Shown here: positions 12,018 through 24,882 of the stretch, one piece after another
Numbering within the stretch: position 1 is the stretch's first letter
How the letters are laid out: the number at the start of each line of letters is the position of its first letter
From: Periplaneta americana
Taxonomy: Eukaryota > Arthropoda > Insecta > Blattodea > Blattidae
Assembly (NCBI RefSeq): GCF_040183065.1
Contig: NC_091118.1
Location: 212,343,029-212,407,028 of the forward strand
Direction: 5' to 3'
Length of the DNA stretch: 64,000 nucleotides
Position numbers and translations under genes: made by a program
The notes under the pieces: model-generated
Databases searched by the model: none
Told to the model about the DNA's origin: nothing
The model's input: the letters and a program-made list of their open reading frames with translations, nothing else

Positions 12018-13794
12018 AAACAAAATACATTAGGAACAGCAAGAGATGATTTAAGATTTGTACAGATCTCCGTGTACAAAACTTAGGCACCCATATGCCA
12101 TATGGCTCCGTACAGACAAAATTTTCTTTTCCCCATACGATTAATTTAAACAAATTTTAGGTTCCCATACGATGTATGGCCCTGTATGGACTCCATGATA
12201 GCACTGAACTTACACTCTTTCCTAGCAACTGGAGATCGCCTACTCAGGAACTGACATGAGCTTGAATACATATGCATGCAAAATACGAATTTAGATAGAA
12301 ATATGCATTCATACGTACAAAATATGCAGGTAAATCATTAACCAATTCATGATCTTGAAAGAATGTCACTATTGACTACATTTAAGAACACTTTGTGCAG
12401 CATTTTTGCATATAAGTATAGACTGTATCAATAACTACACGTCACTTTTGCTCTAAGTCAATCATGTTGTGAAACGGCGCGAATAAACGTGTGTTTAAAA
12501 GAGAAGTCAAGGTGAAGTATATGGGTTCATACCAAGGAAAAAACATCACTGCCGTTGGCAGAACATGGAGCGGCGCGTGTGTTGGGAAAAACTACTTGTT
12601 TCTTTATCCTAGCCATCATGTAAATTCTCGCTATATAACAAAAGATATCCGATAAGACTAATCAAACAAAAGAAAATAAATAAGAGGGAATAAATTGCAT
12701 CCTTTCCGCTTCATTATTTAAAATCGCTGAAGTATAAAATTTTCTCCTTTTAGTTTCACTAAAATCAATTGCCTTGTGACAGGAGAAATAAAGTGACATC
12801 AAAAACTTTTGTGCGAGATCGTGCGTATTTGCTTGGTTTCCGCACAAAACCAACCCGCGGTAAGTCTAAAATTCCACATTCAGTATTCTCAACCTAACAC
12901 ACATAACAATTTCCCTCTTCTTACCGCTTAAGTGACATATTGATTTTATTGCTTTAGGCTTTTAACATATTATTTTCAGAGACGTTCAATATAGTAATAA
13001 TTATAAATTGGAAACTTACCACTGCAATTTCACCTAAATTGCACTGTTAATTATTGTTTTTAAATATTTTCAAAAATTAAGTAAACTCTACAACTCCACT
13101 AAAGTTACTGCATTTCGTGATGCATGTAACATTAAGGACGCCGTTTGTTTTAAGTTTGCGTTTATAGACTGGGGAAAAAAAATGCAGACGTATATCACGG
13201 CCTGCTGGAGTATAGTAAACACAGAAAACATTTTAAAGCAACAATGTTGCGGATAAATATTTTTGTTTTGCAAATTTGCCGCCATTGAACAGAAACCAAG
13301 ATGGAGATTTCATTGCAACTAATTAGAAATTCCTCCTTCAGGTATGTAATAAACTATCTTCGCACAAAATAATGTACGATACACGAGCGGTATGTTTTCT
13401 TTCAATTCTCGGAAATTAAAAAAGCTCAATTACGTTTCGCTTTTTCAAACTTTTCCTCGAACATGAAAACTTCTACATAACGCTGTTGTAACGCATATTA
13501 CTATTTCCTTGCATTTTTAACTATGTCCTGATGTACCTATGCAGTGTAAAATATTACCATGGCAACTAAAACTTACCATTAGGCAAAGCCTGTATGGTAT
13601 AGTTAAAAAAACAAGGTACAATAAAAATGAACGGAAAAAATATTTGGTGTCACTGTACATAAAAAGATATTTTATTGTCTTATTTGCAAATGCTGTAATA
13701 ACAAATGGTTAACCATTAATACAGGGCTGATTATTAGATTTTAGTAGGCCGTGAAATGAGAATCCAACAAATTGACGAATATCTTAGCTCTTTA

Positions 13795-13880
13795 CTTGGT
13801 TATTTAACGACACTGTATCAACCACTGCGTTATTTAGCGTCGATGGTAATGGTTATAGCGAGATGGTATTTGCTCGTTGG
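13795..13880 (-). mobile_element. Family A SINE, tail fragment
   Basis: About 85 bases of the family A 3' end (GGTTATTTAACGACACTGTA) on the minus strand. Head and body are missing. Confidence 0.65.
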
Positions 13881-14454
13881 TTGTCTTGGACTAGATTGAG
13901 ACTGTGTACTTTTTATTTCAGCATAGACTAGTTATTTTTATAAAAATTGTTTTATTTCTTGTGCATCGTTTCCGGATAAATTGACCAGTATCTACTGAAT
14001 ATAAACAAAGTCAGTCCAGTAGCTAAGAATAATCGCTTTACACAGACTAACAAATGGAGAGGTGGATTATACATAAAAACTATTTTTCGTATCAGGGTTA
14101 CTGGAAACGTAGGCTATATTCCGTGAAAATCTCGACTTCTGAAGCATCAGAATACATTACTTCCTACAGTGAGAAAAAAAGAAAAAAATTATGTTTGGTT
14201 AGATCTCCAAAGCCTGGATATATGGCTGTCACTGCCTTTATTGTCACATTGTATAAGTATACTTGTCTTCACAATGTCCACAATCCAAATGCGTGCGTGA
14301 GCAGTGCCCATCAAGTGAAAAAAATGTTGAAGTACATTCTTTTAATTTCCCCGAAGGTCATTTGTCGTTGACGTAATGGTGACCTTAAAACTACAGAACC
14401 AGGTGCTTAAAACGCTGTACTCTTCCGCTGTGCCTGACATACTACTTTTCAATC

Positions 14455-14665
14455 AGCATATGCGAGTTCACAAATTTTGGACAGATAGTGTTTAAGCTCT
14501 GGGAAATTATTCTTTCGTTGTTTACGCCCCCTTTATCTTACCATAAACATAGATTCGTAAACTTTCGTGAAATATCTTTTGACACAAGAGTTTCCGTTTG
14601 CTTATCATCTTTGAAACAATAAGTATACAAGATCGACATACACATCTCTTAGCAAAACTGTGGGA
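14455..14665. repeat. Diverged dispersed repeat, copy a
   Basis: Shares blocks such as AGCTCTGGGAAATTATTCTT and CACATCTCTTAGCAAAACTG with 16050-16205 and 16235-16430. Family unknown. Confidence 0.55.
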
Positions 14666-14869
14666 ATGGACGTATAGTAATGTTAGGGAGCTGATTTTTA
14701 TGTGCTAAAAAATTTAAATATATTTATTTTTATGTGCTAAAAAGTACGAAAATATTTTCTAAAAATAAAAATAAATATATTTTTTTTTAATATGACAAAA
14801 ATACCTGACTTCGTTTGAAAAAAAAATGTTACTAGGTACTCACCAATCACACTTGAGTATCAGTTGCTA

Positions 14870-15320
14870 GTAGTTGTCCGAGAATTGCAGTGAACAACAA
14901 AGGTCATTTCCAAATTCTCCATCACAAATGCATGCCGATTATCTCTGAACAACGACTTATGCTGTGAAAACGATCTTTCCACATCACAGGACGTCAGACG
15001 TGCATATTTAAAGAGAGGAATGTCACAAACACAAACACCGTCAATTTCACCTACAGGCACACCCTCCAATACTTGAGCAACTTTACACATTTTTTATATC
15101 CACTGTTTTGCCGTGAATGCACATGTGAAGCAGCGGCAATGTGCTTGTTTCCAGACAAATGTTGGGTTACCTGAGAGCTCTGATCTCACTTACTGATTTA
15201 CCACATGGTTGGCAAAATAACACTTTTCCGTCGGTAGTAAAAATGTTTTTAAATTCATCTACATATTGCTGTAGACGCGATCTTAAACTCGATTTGATTT
15301 TAGGCATCTTAAGAGGCTAA
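14870..15320 (-). pseudogene. hAT-type relic (BED finger and dimerisation tail, CGBP1-like)
   Basis: The minus strand from 15310 reads MPKIKSSLRSRLQQYVDEF, then FTTDGKVLFCQPCGKSV. A frameshift follows, then TQHLSGNKH; these parts form a C2-H2 BED-type finger. Near the other end (14880-15000) is LTSCDVERSFSQHKSLFRDN, the hAT C-terminal dimerisation motif. The central transposase is deleted. CGBP1-type proteins are known to derive from such elements, but this copy is frameshifted and looks dead. Confidence 0.65.
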
Positions 15321-16049
15321 TATACACACGTCTTAACGTAAAAAAAATGTTTCTAGCTACTGACTGAAAATGTCGGAGAAAAGCTTCCTATAGCAACGCC
15401 ACCACGTCTACACTACGCAGCTTGTGTTTATGGTCCGATAACGGGGAATCACAACAAGATGTATTTCCTCACTTCATAGGCATGAACGAGAGGCGAGAGA
15501 TTTGTTTAAATTAAATAATGTTTATACCCGAGCTGTGTTTCACAAACAGCGCGGAATGAAATCATCTTCAGCAACAATAAACATTCCTAATTATGTGTTG
15601 CAAGATCTCTCCTCCTTGTCCATGTTAATTTACTCTCATATGATAACACTGATATGCTGCCTAGCAGTTCTCAGAACTTGAGGCGATACTATTACAAAAA
15701 TGGATCACGGATACACCACACAGCGCTTAGAAACACGAAGCAACCAAAAATTCTTAAAAAGATAACATATTTCTGAGTGACATAATTGATTTAGTTTTAA
15801 AATGTTTAAAAGTTCTTGTAAAAAAATTATATAAGTAAAAAAACTCCAAGATTTATGTGTTTATAATAGATTTCCTGAAAATATGTATTTACATATTTTT
15901 TTTTCTGAAAATATGTGTTTTTATGTGAAATAAAATTCGGGTTTTAAACTTGAAACTTCATGATCGGAATTTTTAACTTTGTTAATTGTGTTTTATCACA
16001 CGCAAGAAAAATATTTAATTACATAGGAATCCGCTCCTTCTAATGTATT

Positions 16050-16430
16050 TATCAGTTTTCTCTTGTTTCTCTTGCCATAAAGAGACTCGTAAGCCTTCGT
16101 GAAGACTTCAATTATTTGGACAAGACTTTCGATTTACTTAATAACTTTGGAACAACAATGAGCACAGAAGTCTGACATTCACATCTCTTAGCAAAACTGT
16201 GGACACGGTCGGAAGTTACTACAAACGGTAATGAATTTATCAGTGTCTGCAAGTTTACACATTTTCAGACAGATAGTTAGTCTTTAAGCTCTAGGAAATT
16301 ATTCTTCCGGCATTTACGCCCCACTTTCTCTTACCATTAAGACCGATTCGTAACCTTTCGTAAAGACTCTAATTTCTTAGACAAAAGTTTCGATTTTCGT
16401 ATTATATTTGGAACACAGTGTTGCCAACTC
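16050..16430. repeat. Two tandem copies of the 14455 repeat
   Basis: Copies b (16050-16205) and c (16235-16430) repeat GATTCGTAA..CTTTCGTAAAGAC and AGCTCTAGGAAATTATTCTT. Highly diverged; no coding capacity seen. Confidence 0.5.
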
Positions 16431-17036
16431 AGAATTTCATTTACCGCTGCACAAGCTTAAAAAAACCGCTAAACTGTAGTTGAAAAACTCCAGATTTTTC
16501 TTAATACATCACTTCCAAATTTGAAATACAAACTATACAGCTTTAGAAATTAGAGAATTTTGTAAAAATGTAGACTAAATTATGGAAGGCGTGTGTCACT
16601 TTGTAGGTTCTATGTTCTATGCAAAATCGTATGGACAATTAAATCTGAATATTTTACTTACACCTTATATCACCTTACACCATTTAGGCTGAGCTTTCCA
16701 ACTATCATCGGCAACTTCTTCCACCCAATCTTTCAACACATTATGTATTTTTCACACATCTCTAAATTTTTGTACGTATGGAGTTTTACGCGGCATCTTT
16801 CTTCAAAATTGAATGACGTAGATCAAGAATATACTGGACACTTCGGAAACAACCACATTCACAATCACACCAGTCGGTTCGAAATCTGATTTCATACTGA
16901 GCTGGAGACGTCCTGCCAACAATGAGTCTGGTTTTAAGTTTTAAGTATACAAGGTATTGTTAAGTTTCCGTACAAAGTTATACAAGGTGCTTTTAGCTTG
17001 TTCTGCAGGCGCAGTTTTGAAGCTACTACTTTTGTT

Positions 17037-17923
17037 GTTATGTTGTTGTTATATGTTATTTGGTTATTTAACGACGCTGTATCAACTACTAGGTTGAATA
17101 ATATCAGGGAAAAATTGTTCCGGGGCCGGGTATCGATCCCGGGATCTCTGGTTGAACGTATCAGCGCTCTTTCCAACTGAGCTACCCGGGAACTCCACCC
17201 GAAACCGTCTCAACTTTCCCCTTTATATCCACACAACTCGCGTGGGCTGACGAAACGCCAGAGACCCACATCGAGTGCACACAATCTCTGTGTGACTTGG
17301 AATTGTGGTTTTCTGTTACACAGTGGAGCATATATTATGCAAATCTAGTCTTTCAGGATTTTTTTTCTCCCCCCATTTAATTATCACCATGCCCCATAAC
17401 GAGTGGTCATATTACATGGTTTATTGAGACCTTTTTTTTTATCAATTATGTGTTCATTCGTGTCCCATTGTCTTTTGCTTCACTGTTTCGTGATTTTGTT
17501 GATATTCATTGTTGTGTTATATTATTTTATGTTATTCACTGTTGAATGTTCTCTGTCACTGTCACTATCTAGTCTTTCAGGTAAGGCTCCCTATAAAGCA
17601 GAGGTCCCGGGATCGATACCCGGCCACGGAACAATTTTTCCCTTGAAATTATTCAAATCTACTTTACAGAGAGCCTTACCTGAAAGACTAGATTTGCATA
17701 ACTACTAGGTTATTTAGCGTCGATGAGATTGGTGATAGCGAGATGATATTTGGCGAGATGAGGCCGAGGATTCGCCACAGATTACCTGGCATTCACCTTA
17801 CGGTTGGGGAAAACCTCGGAAAAAACCCAACCAGGTAATCAACCCAAGCGGGGATCGAACCAGCGCCCGAGCGTAACTTCAGACGGGCAGACAAGCGCCT
17901 TAACCGACTGAGCCACGCTGATG
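17037..17923 (-). mobile_element. Family A SINE, split by a tRNA-bearing insertion
   Basis: The minus-strand SINE is flanked by a perfect 15-bp duplication, GCTACTACTTTTGTT (17022-17036 and 17924-17938). The tail part is 17037-17095. The body and tRNA head are 17700-17923, ending in AACCGACTGAGCCACGC. A 604-bp element (17096-17699) separates them. Confidence 0.88.
17096..17699 (+). mobile_element. tRNA-bearing fold-back element (604 bp)
   Basis: Inserted in a SINE with the perfect 12-bp duplication AACTACTAGGTT (17084-17095 and 17700-17711). It contains an inverted pair: GAATAAT...GGAAAAATTGTTCCG with a tRNA T-arm (17096-17152) and its reverse complement at 17600-17662 (CGGAACAATTTTTCCC). 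A nearly complete tRNA-like minus-strand copy occupies 17105-17192 (GAGCTACCCGGGAAC). The 3' tail CCTGAAAGACTAGATTTGCATA is also present inverted near 17338-17360 and 17566-17590. No protein is encoded. Confidence 0.75.
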
Positions 17924-17939
17924 GCTACTACTTTTGTTA

Positions 17940-18024
17940 TTGTTTCAACGTATATTTCACTTCCGGTAGTGTGGAAGAGAAGGTCTCATGACCTTAACTA
18001 CCCTACCAGAATAAATAAATAAAG
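17940..18024 (+). mobile_element. LINE 3' end with hairpin and (AAAT)n tail
   Basis: GGAAGAGAAGGTCTCATGACC forms the conserved 3' hairpin of the CR1-like family and is followed by AATAAATAAATAAA. No coding part remains. Confidence 0.5.
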
Positions 18025-18367
18025 CCGTGGTGAGAGTCCATAGGCATAAAAGCAAAGTACTTGCTTATCCACTTGTATAATAATTAAAGCCTCGTAGGAA
18101 ACATCCTAAATGTTCAAGGAAAACATCTAAATACATGGCGTAATCACAAACGTAATGAATAAATTCGGAAAGAATTAAAAACTGAACCCATTTTGACAAA
18201 ATTAATAAATAGAAAACTGACTGGATTCAACATTTACGGAGAATAATAGGACAGAATGTGCCTATAATTTGTTGAAATTTGGCCAGTTTGTCTATGTCTC
18301 TGGGGCAGGTATACCAAGAGAATACAACCAAAGTAAGCGAAAATTTTACTTTTTTATTGTTTTATTA

Positions 18368-19442
18368 TCTATACTAATAATAAATCTGTAGCCGAAATTT
18401 TTCTGGTAATTTTCGATTTTCCAAAAATAATTGGTCCTAACATATATAATTAACCACCCTGAAGCCGAAAATCGCATTTTTGAAATTTTTGTTTGTATGT
18501 CTGTCTGTATGTTTGTTACCTTTTCACGCGATAATGGCTGAACCGAATTATATGAAAATTGGAATATAAATTAAGTTCGTTATAACTTAGATTTTAGGCT
18601 ATATGGCATTCAAAATACTTTATTTAAAAGGGGGGTTATAAGGGGACCTGAATTAAATAAATCGAAATATCTCGCTCATTATTGATTTTTGTGAAAAATG
18701 TTACATAACAAAAGTTTCTTTCAAAATGATTTCCGATAAGTTTTATTCTTTACAAAATTTTGATAGGACTGATATTTAATGAGATAAATGAGTTTTAAAA
18801 TTAAAATAACGCCATCTAGGACGGTGCAATGAATTAAGAACAAATGACTTCGTCTATAAGGGGCCTTGGACAACAACAATCGAAACAGGGGCCTTGGACA
18901 TCAACAATCGAAAGCTATTAAATATAGCCTACAGAGAATGTTTCTGTGTATTAACCGATTTGTATAATTAATTATTATTTCACCATTGGAAAGTGTAGTT
19001 TCTCTAGATGGACGTAATGCTATAATGTTATTACAGTAACGTCTGAGTAAATCGAGGACAGGTAAGATTAAAATAGCTTCTTATGCACAGAAAATTTGAT
19101 AGGCTATTTTGTACATTCGTTTTCTGTATTTCTTAAAATAATATTTATGTACACTCATTTTAATCTCAGAGAATTAACGAACAACGAGAGTGTATTGATT
19201 TAGTATGCAGTAATAGTACGTTAGCTTAGCAATCCATTGTTTTATAATTCAAATTTTAACTATGCTCAATTTAATCGTGTTAAAATGCATAAAATATATA
19301 TGCAATAAATGCAGTGATGAGCGAAGCAGATTATCTTGCGCTGTTGTAAAAGTTGTTCCCTGGATCAAACGTCCTATTTTAAATATGTAATTACCTTATA
19401 TTTATTTCTAACAGGTGCAGCGGAGCGCACGGGTACGGCTAG
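18368..19442 (+). mobile_element. Non-autonomous Helitron
   Basis: The 5' end TCTATACTAATAATAAAT follows A and the 3' end GGGTACGGCTAG precedes T, i.e. insertion between A and T without duplication. A short GTGC...GCGCAC hairpin lies just inside the CTAG end. These are the hallmarks of insect Helitrons. The 1075 bp contain no Rep/helicase frame. A short tandem repeat (GGGGCCTTGGACA twice, 18861-18901) lies inside. Confidence 0.88.
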
Positions 19443-20097
19443 TTTACAATAATTTTATTCTAAGTGGGTTTGTTTTCCAAGACGTCATTAGGCCTACTTT
19501 TGTTCATTAGTGGAAATTTGTAGATGGCATTGGTATTGGTGTTTATCGGACGAGACGGAATCATCTCAATACAAGTGGTCTTTTTGTGCACCCGTTGTGG
19601 TATAAGTGCCCATTGTGTTGCCCGGCTGAGCCATCCACCATCCTCCGCATCATTATGTTTGTAGTTGGATTTAATACTAATTTTTTGTGATAGTAATTGC
19701 TTACAGTACGCCATTCTTGTAACCCAGGATTTGTTTGGACGTTTTATGAGTAGTCCACAATGCTCGTTCATTCGCGGTTAAATTAATTATTCAGGATGTT
19801 TGGCATACGCCAACATCGCTTCTACCGCTGCCCAATCAATACCAAACCCAGATTAAAAGTCCTGCATCTCAGGCATATGAACATGCCTGAAAAAGCAGTT
19901 CAAATGATAAGAGAACACAATACGTTCTTCTTCGAGGCATTGATATCTCTAGACGGCTTTGACAAATGTCTCTATGTGAGCTTTTCATACATAGGTAATG
20001 CCATGAAAGGTTTTCATGCCGCAGATAAATTTACTCGCTAAATTTACAAGCAATTTATCAACAGTAATCTCACTAGAGGTTTTGATTTATCTAGAGA

Positions 20098-20365
20098 GCC
20101 ACCGGCGTGGCTCAGTCGGCTCAGTCGGTTAAGGCGCTTGCCTGCCGGTCTGAAGTTGCGTTCGGGCGCGGGTTCGATCCCCGCTTGGGCTGATTACGTG
20201 GTTGGGTTTTTCCGAGGTTTTCCCCAACCGTAATGTGAATGCAAGGTAATCTGTGGCGAATCCACTGCCTCATCTCGCCAAATATCATCTTGCTATCACC
20301 AATCTCATCGACGCTAAATAACCTAGTAGTTGATACAGCGTCGTTAAATAACCAACTAAAAAAAA
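20098..20365 (+). mobile_element. Family A SINE, full length
   Basis: Head GGCGTGGCTCAGTCGG (with an extra CTCAGTCGG repeat), T-arm GCGGGTTCGATCCCCGC, body TTGGGTTTTTCCGAGGTTTT, tail AACCTAGTAGTTGATACAGC and an A-rich end. It is flanked by the perfect duplication TTATCTAGAGA (20087-20097 and 20366-20376). Confidence 0.9.
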
Positions 20366-20950
20366 TTATCTAGAGAAAATCAAAACTCGAGTGGGATTTA
20401 ATTGACTATTACACGATTAGAAGAAAGTATATGAAAATTAGAAGAAATAAAGTACTCCAATACAATAAAATATTAATTGACTTACTAAAATTCTATTTCA
20501 CTAATGTCAGCTTCACCCGCCATTTTCAATTGACTGTCTATTTGGTGAACAAAATAAATGACGATCGCAAAGCATGTTTTATAGTACAGTAAAGAATTTG
20601 CAGTTTGAAATGTTGACAAACAAAGAAACAAATGGTAGGGAAGTGATAAAAATAAACAAATGTCTGATTTATCTCTGTAGTGTGCTAATAACGCAGGCTT
20701 ATCTCTGTGCCCCCCCCCCCAGCCGAAGGGGCAGTATCTATCACAATACCTCCGGGGCTGGAAAGCTTCCCAAATGTTATTCTTCTCAGCTCTGCCTTCT
20801 GAAGGTTGTATTCTTAAGGGGAAAGGATGATGAAATTTGAATTTTTTCTCCCTAATTAATGAATAATTCTATGCTTTTATGTATAAATATAATTGCTGCA
20901 ACAACTTAAATTCAAAATTATTTTTTTTTACTTGGGGCCTAAATTTTGAA

Positions 20951-20964
20951 AAAAAAAAAAAAAA

Positions 20965-21022
<58 letters not shown>
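20951..21022. repeat. (A)n(AAT)n microsatellite
   Basis: A run of A then about 18 AAT units. Predicted frames here are low-complexity artefacts. Confidence 0.9.
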
Positions 21023-21023
<1 letters not shown>

Positions 21024-21221
21024 AAGGATACAGTAACTCACTAAATGGATATATCTCAGCCATTTTTTTTTTTGTAAATTCAAAATTTCTATGACATTTT
21101 ACTCCTAAAAGCACGTTCTTTAAAATAGTATCCCTATTACAATTTTGATAATGACTTCCAAAATTTTAGGATAAACAACTACATTTTAAGAATTAATTTT
21201 AAAAACATGTTTATAGAAATA

Positions 21222-22365
21222 GGGTACAGTACATCAGTTATTCATAGATTTCAAAAAGGCATATGACTCGGTTAAGAGGGAAGTATTATATGATATTCTT
21301 ATTGAATTTGGTATTCCCAAGAAACTAGTTCGATTAATTAAAATGTGTCTCAGTGAAACGTACAGCAGAGTCCGTATAGGTCAGTTTCTATCTGATCCTT
21401 TTCCAATTCACTGCGGGCTAAAGCAGGGAGATGCATTATCACCTTTACTTTCTAACTTCGCTTTAGAATATGCCATTAGGAAAGTCCAGGATAACAGGCA
21501 GGGTTTGGAATTGAACGGGTTACATCAGCTTCTTGTCTATGCAGGTGACGTGAATATGTTAGGAGAAAATACACAAACGGTTAGAGAAAACACGGAAATT
21601 TTACTTGAAGCAAGTAAAGCGATCGGTTTGGAAGTAAATTCCGAAAAGACAAAGTATATGATTATGTCTCGTGACGGGAATATTGTACGAAATGGAAATA
21701 TAAATATTGGAGATTTATCCTTCGAAGAGGTGGAAAAATTCAAATATCTTGGAGCAACAGTAACAAATATAAATGACACTCGGGAGGAAATTAAACGCAG
21801 AATAAATATGGGAAATGCGTGTTATTATTCGGTTGAGAAGCTCTTATCATCCAGTCTGCTGTCCAAAAATCTGAAAGTTAGAATTTATAAAACAGTTATA
21901 TTACCGGTTCTTCTATATGGCTGTGAAACTTGGACTCTCACTCTGAGAGAGGAACATAGGTTCAGGGTGTTTGAGAATAAGGTGCTTAGGAAAATATTTG
22001 GGGCTAAGCGGGATGAAGTTACAGGAGAATGGAGAAAGTTACACAACACAGAACTGCACGCATTGTATTCTTCACCTGACATAATTAGGAACTTGAAATC
22101 CAGACGTTTGAGATGGGCAGGGCATGTAGCACGTATGGGCGAATCCAGAAATGCATATAGAGTGTTAGTTGGGAGACCGGAGGGAAAAAGACCTTTAGGG
22201 AGACCGAGACGTAGATGGGAGGATAATATTAAAATGGATTTGAGGGAGGTGGGGTATGATGATAGAGACTGGCTTAATCTTGCACAGGATAGGGACCGAT
22301 GGCGGGCTTATGTGAGGGCGGCAATGAACCTTCGGGTTCCTTAAAAGCCATTTGTAAGTAAGTAA
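21222..22365 (+). pseudogene. RTE-like LINE, longest copy (copy 6), catalytic YADD lost
   Basis: Reverse transcriptase part of a LINE, open from about 21238 to 22344. It reads [14 protein letters not shown] (motif A), then [15 protein letters not shown] (motif B), then VYAGDVNML, where the active-site Y-A-D-D is Y-A-G-D (Asp to Gly, residue 68 of the 333-codon frame starting at 21343). The C-terminal domain follows: [51 protein letters not shown]. The end is AAAGCCATTTGTAAGTAAGT. It is flanked by the perfect 15-bp duplication ATGTTTATAGAAATA (21207-21221 and 22366-22380), so it is a single 5'-truncated insertion. The whole 5' half including the endonuclease is absent. RTE-type assignment is by memory of the C-terminal motifs. 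Confidence 0.9.
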
Positions 22366-23155
22366 ATGTTTATAGAAATATGGAGGTCGTTGTTCACAAT
22401 ATGCTCGATTTTCGATTGCATTGTTGACTGCGTTCTTGGATGAATTTTTCTTAGCTCCTACTCTGAGCGATTGTCGATCAAGGATTTAGGATGGGTATTG
22501 TGATAACAGTCGACGCTCCACGGCCACGAGGTAAGTAGCATTGATATGGGCTCTTCTCGAACCATTCATTTTGGTTATGGATGTAGTATAGTATAATTTT
22601 TTTCAAAAGATCTGATGTTTCAGGTCACCAGAATTATTCTTTTAAAATCGGTTAAGTTTATGTAAAAGCAAGTCTGTATAAATAAGCAATATTAGGTTTG
22701 ATCGTCATTCATTTTTTTTTCGTTACCATGGAAATAGGTTTGTTTGTGAATATTCAGAAGACAATTTATTTGTCATTCAAATTTACGTGCACTGAGCAAT
22801 TTATGTACAATTTTTAAAGCTGTTTCGATTTTCAGTTAGTGTATGTATTATTCATGAAATTGGTAGTAGCGTATACTTGATCTACAGCTATCGAGGGGCA
22901 GTTCATAGAGTGAGTGTATGTAACAAATATTTCACCCGATTTGCTGGAATATTCTGTCCACAGTCAAGGATAAAATATTGTTGATTCTTGGAAAACGACA
23001 TGACAGACATAGTCAACACGTGAACTGAATCAACAAGAATACTGCTTTACGAATACAGATGTTTCTGTTTTGTGCACAACTAATTTTTATAAAGCTTCGC
23101 CGTAAAACTTTGTTTTGAGTAATATTGCAGCTAGTAGCTTGTTATGTCTCAATTC

Positions 23156-23566
23156 CTATTCAGGGTCTGTACTCTCTATTGTTAGCGAGACTAAAACCAT
23201 TGTGTAATAGTCAAATGGCCAACAGGAAACTTCAGATGACGTATTATACCGGAGAGAAAACTCCGTAACGTTTACGCAATATGATGACGATTCATAGCCA
23301 CGATGACGATTTGAATTACAATGCTCTTGGGGAAAGCAGTGACGTTCAGAGACGACAACAGATGTCACTCTCTTCTCAGGAAAAATGAAACATGCATTGC
23401 ACTCCAAATTATTATTAACATTGTACAGTACATACAACAATACTTCATTCTGTGACTTCCAAGACTGAGTATTTTGGACGTGACTGTTCCGGGACGCTTT
23501 ATATCTATGGAATATGCAGATACCAAGAAGAAAAGAACAGAAATTAGTGAATACATTAGTATGCAA
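23156..23566 (-). CDS. Unrecognised 136-codon open frame
   Basis: Begins MHTNVFTNFCSFLLGICIFH and contains several Cys, ending FDYYTMVLVSLTIESTDPE. I recognise no family. An overlapping frame on the same strand (23365-23556) has a hydrophobic start (ISVLFFLVSAYS), so the true frame is uncertain. It may be chance. Confidence 0.15.
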   Translation of the reverse strand: MHTNVFTNFCSFLLGICIFHRYKASRNSHVQNTQSWKSQNEVLLYVLYNVNNNLECNACFIFPEKRVTSVVVSERHCFPQEHCNSNRHRGYESSSYCVNVTEFSLRYNTSSEVSCWPFDYYTMVLVSLTIESTDPE

Positions 23567-23746
23567 TAACGCTAAAGCTAATGTTTGTACAGGGACATCA
23601 TTTTATTTTTACTTCAATTTTTATTGTACCTGAGTTTTTTAATGTACTTCACTCCCACTCCTTCTACTAATGAAATTCAACTGTCCTCCACACAGATCCA
23701 AGACCTCATATACAGTCATAGTAGCCTTACGGCCATAGTAAACAGG

Positions 23747-23948
23747 ACGTTCCAAAAATATGTTCGCGTTTTCCGGTGACGAAAGAGCTTTCAGTATTGA
23801 ATCATATTTTCGCACAGGTACTGTCGTCCATTTGCCTACGTCGTATCCCGGCTTCCCCCACCAGCTTTTATTCGCCACCGAGTGGCTGGGCTGTCTTAGC
23901 TCTTTTCTGAGAACATTAATTTCTGTTAGGAACTGGACGTCTACGTAA
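23747..23948 (+). pseudogene. IS630/mariner-type transposase N-terminal fragment
   Basis: MFAFSGDERAFSIESYFRTG (from 23760) matches the usual start of DUF4817-type transposases (E-R-A-F-x-I-E-x-Y-F). After about 20 residues the similarity fades. No DDE core is seen nearby. Confidence 0.5.
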
Positions 23949-24717
23949 TATTATACAACTGTTTAAAATAACTTAAATAAAAGGGCCTCGTTAAATAATT
24001 AAATGTCACGTGATTTCCTCCCTTTCTACGACCCTACGAATAACCACTTGGACGAACAGTAGATAGCATGTCTGAATAATTTTATCTTTTCGAATCTGGC
24101 AGAAGTGAAGATTGAATTTACAGTACGTAAGGTACTCTTTTATAGAGTAGGTACAGAATTATTTCAATATGAGTTACTAGTAGGAAGGACGAAACTGGTA
24201 ATTGGGATTAGGTACAATAGTCTATAGTGCGATAATATGCACATTAGAACTGAAGCCTGTATCGAAATGAACGGTCACCATTTTAAAAAATGTGTTTAAT
24301 ATCCATATTATGATTATTTTTCAATTTAACTTAATTCTCTATATTGTACGCTAATGTGCTGTAGACAGTATAATATACACTGCATAATGAATACGTCCCC
24401 ATGGACAGCTCAGTTCGTGAGTAAAAACACTCATTGTTAATACTGTACTGTATTTTGATTAAACAAAAACCTAATGAAAGTTATCAAACTCAAAAGCGCA
24501 ATATTTCCTAGTTTACGTAAATGGATGAACTGCTTTTCTTCCCTCCTATACCTAGTAAAGTGATTTGTTTGTATATTACGCCATTATCATCGAACTCCAG
24601 TCGTGAAAGGGGGTAGCAAACGGCGTTGATCCAGAGGTATAGGCAAGTTAATATTAAAAATGTTAGTAAAAATAAAATGATGTCCCTGTATATCTATTTT
24701 AAGTTCAAATATACTAG

Positions 24718-24719
<2 letters not shown>

Positions 24720-24764
<45 letters not shown>
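24720..24764. repeat. Poly(T) run, about 45 bases
   Basis: Uninterrupted T, possibly the A-tail of a minus-strand retrotransposed sequence. No associated element recognised. Confidence 0.8.
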
Positions 24765-24882
24765 CCAAATCGTTTGGACTGTAGAATTAACCAGACGAAA
24801 TTCACAAAACAAGTTACATACCTTTCTTTCATTTCCTCTTTCTCGTAACACTTAATTTAGGGCCTACTTTACCTATTGCCTG

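Noticed and set aside
19460..19771. 103-codon minus-strand frame
   Set aside because: No known motif, and the opposite strand is open over part of the region too; no support.
20869..21114. Open frames with poly-Ile/poly-Phe
   Set aside because: Translations of the (AAT)n microsatellite.
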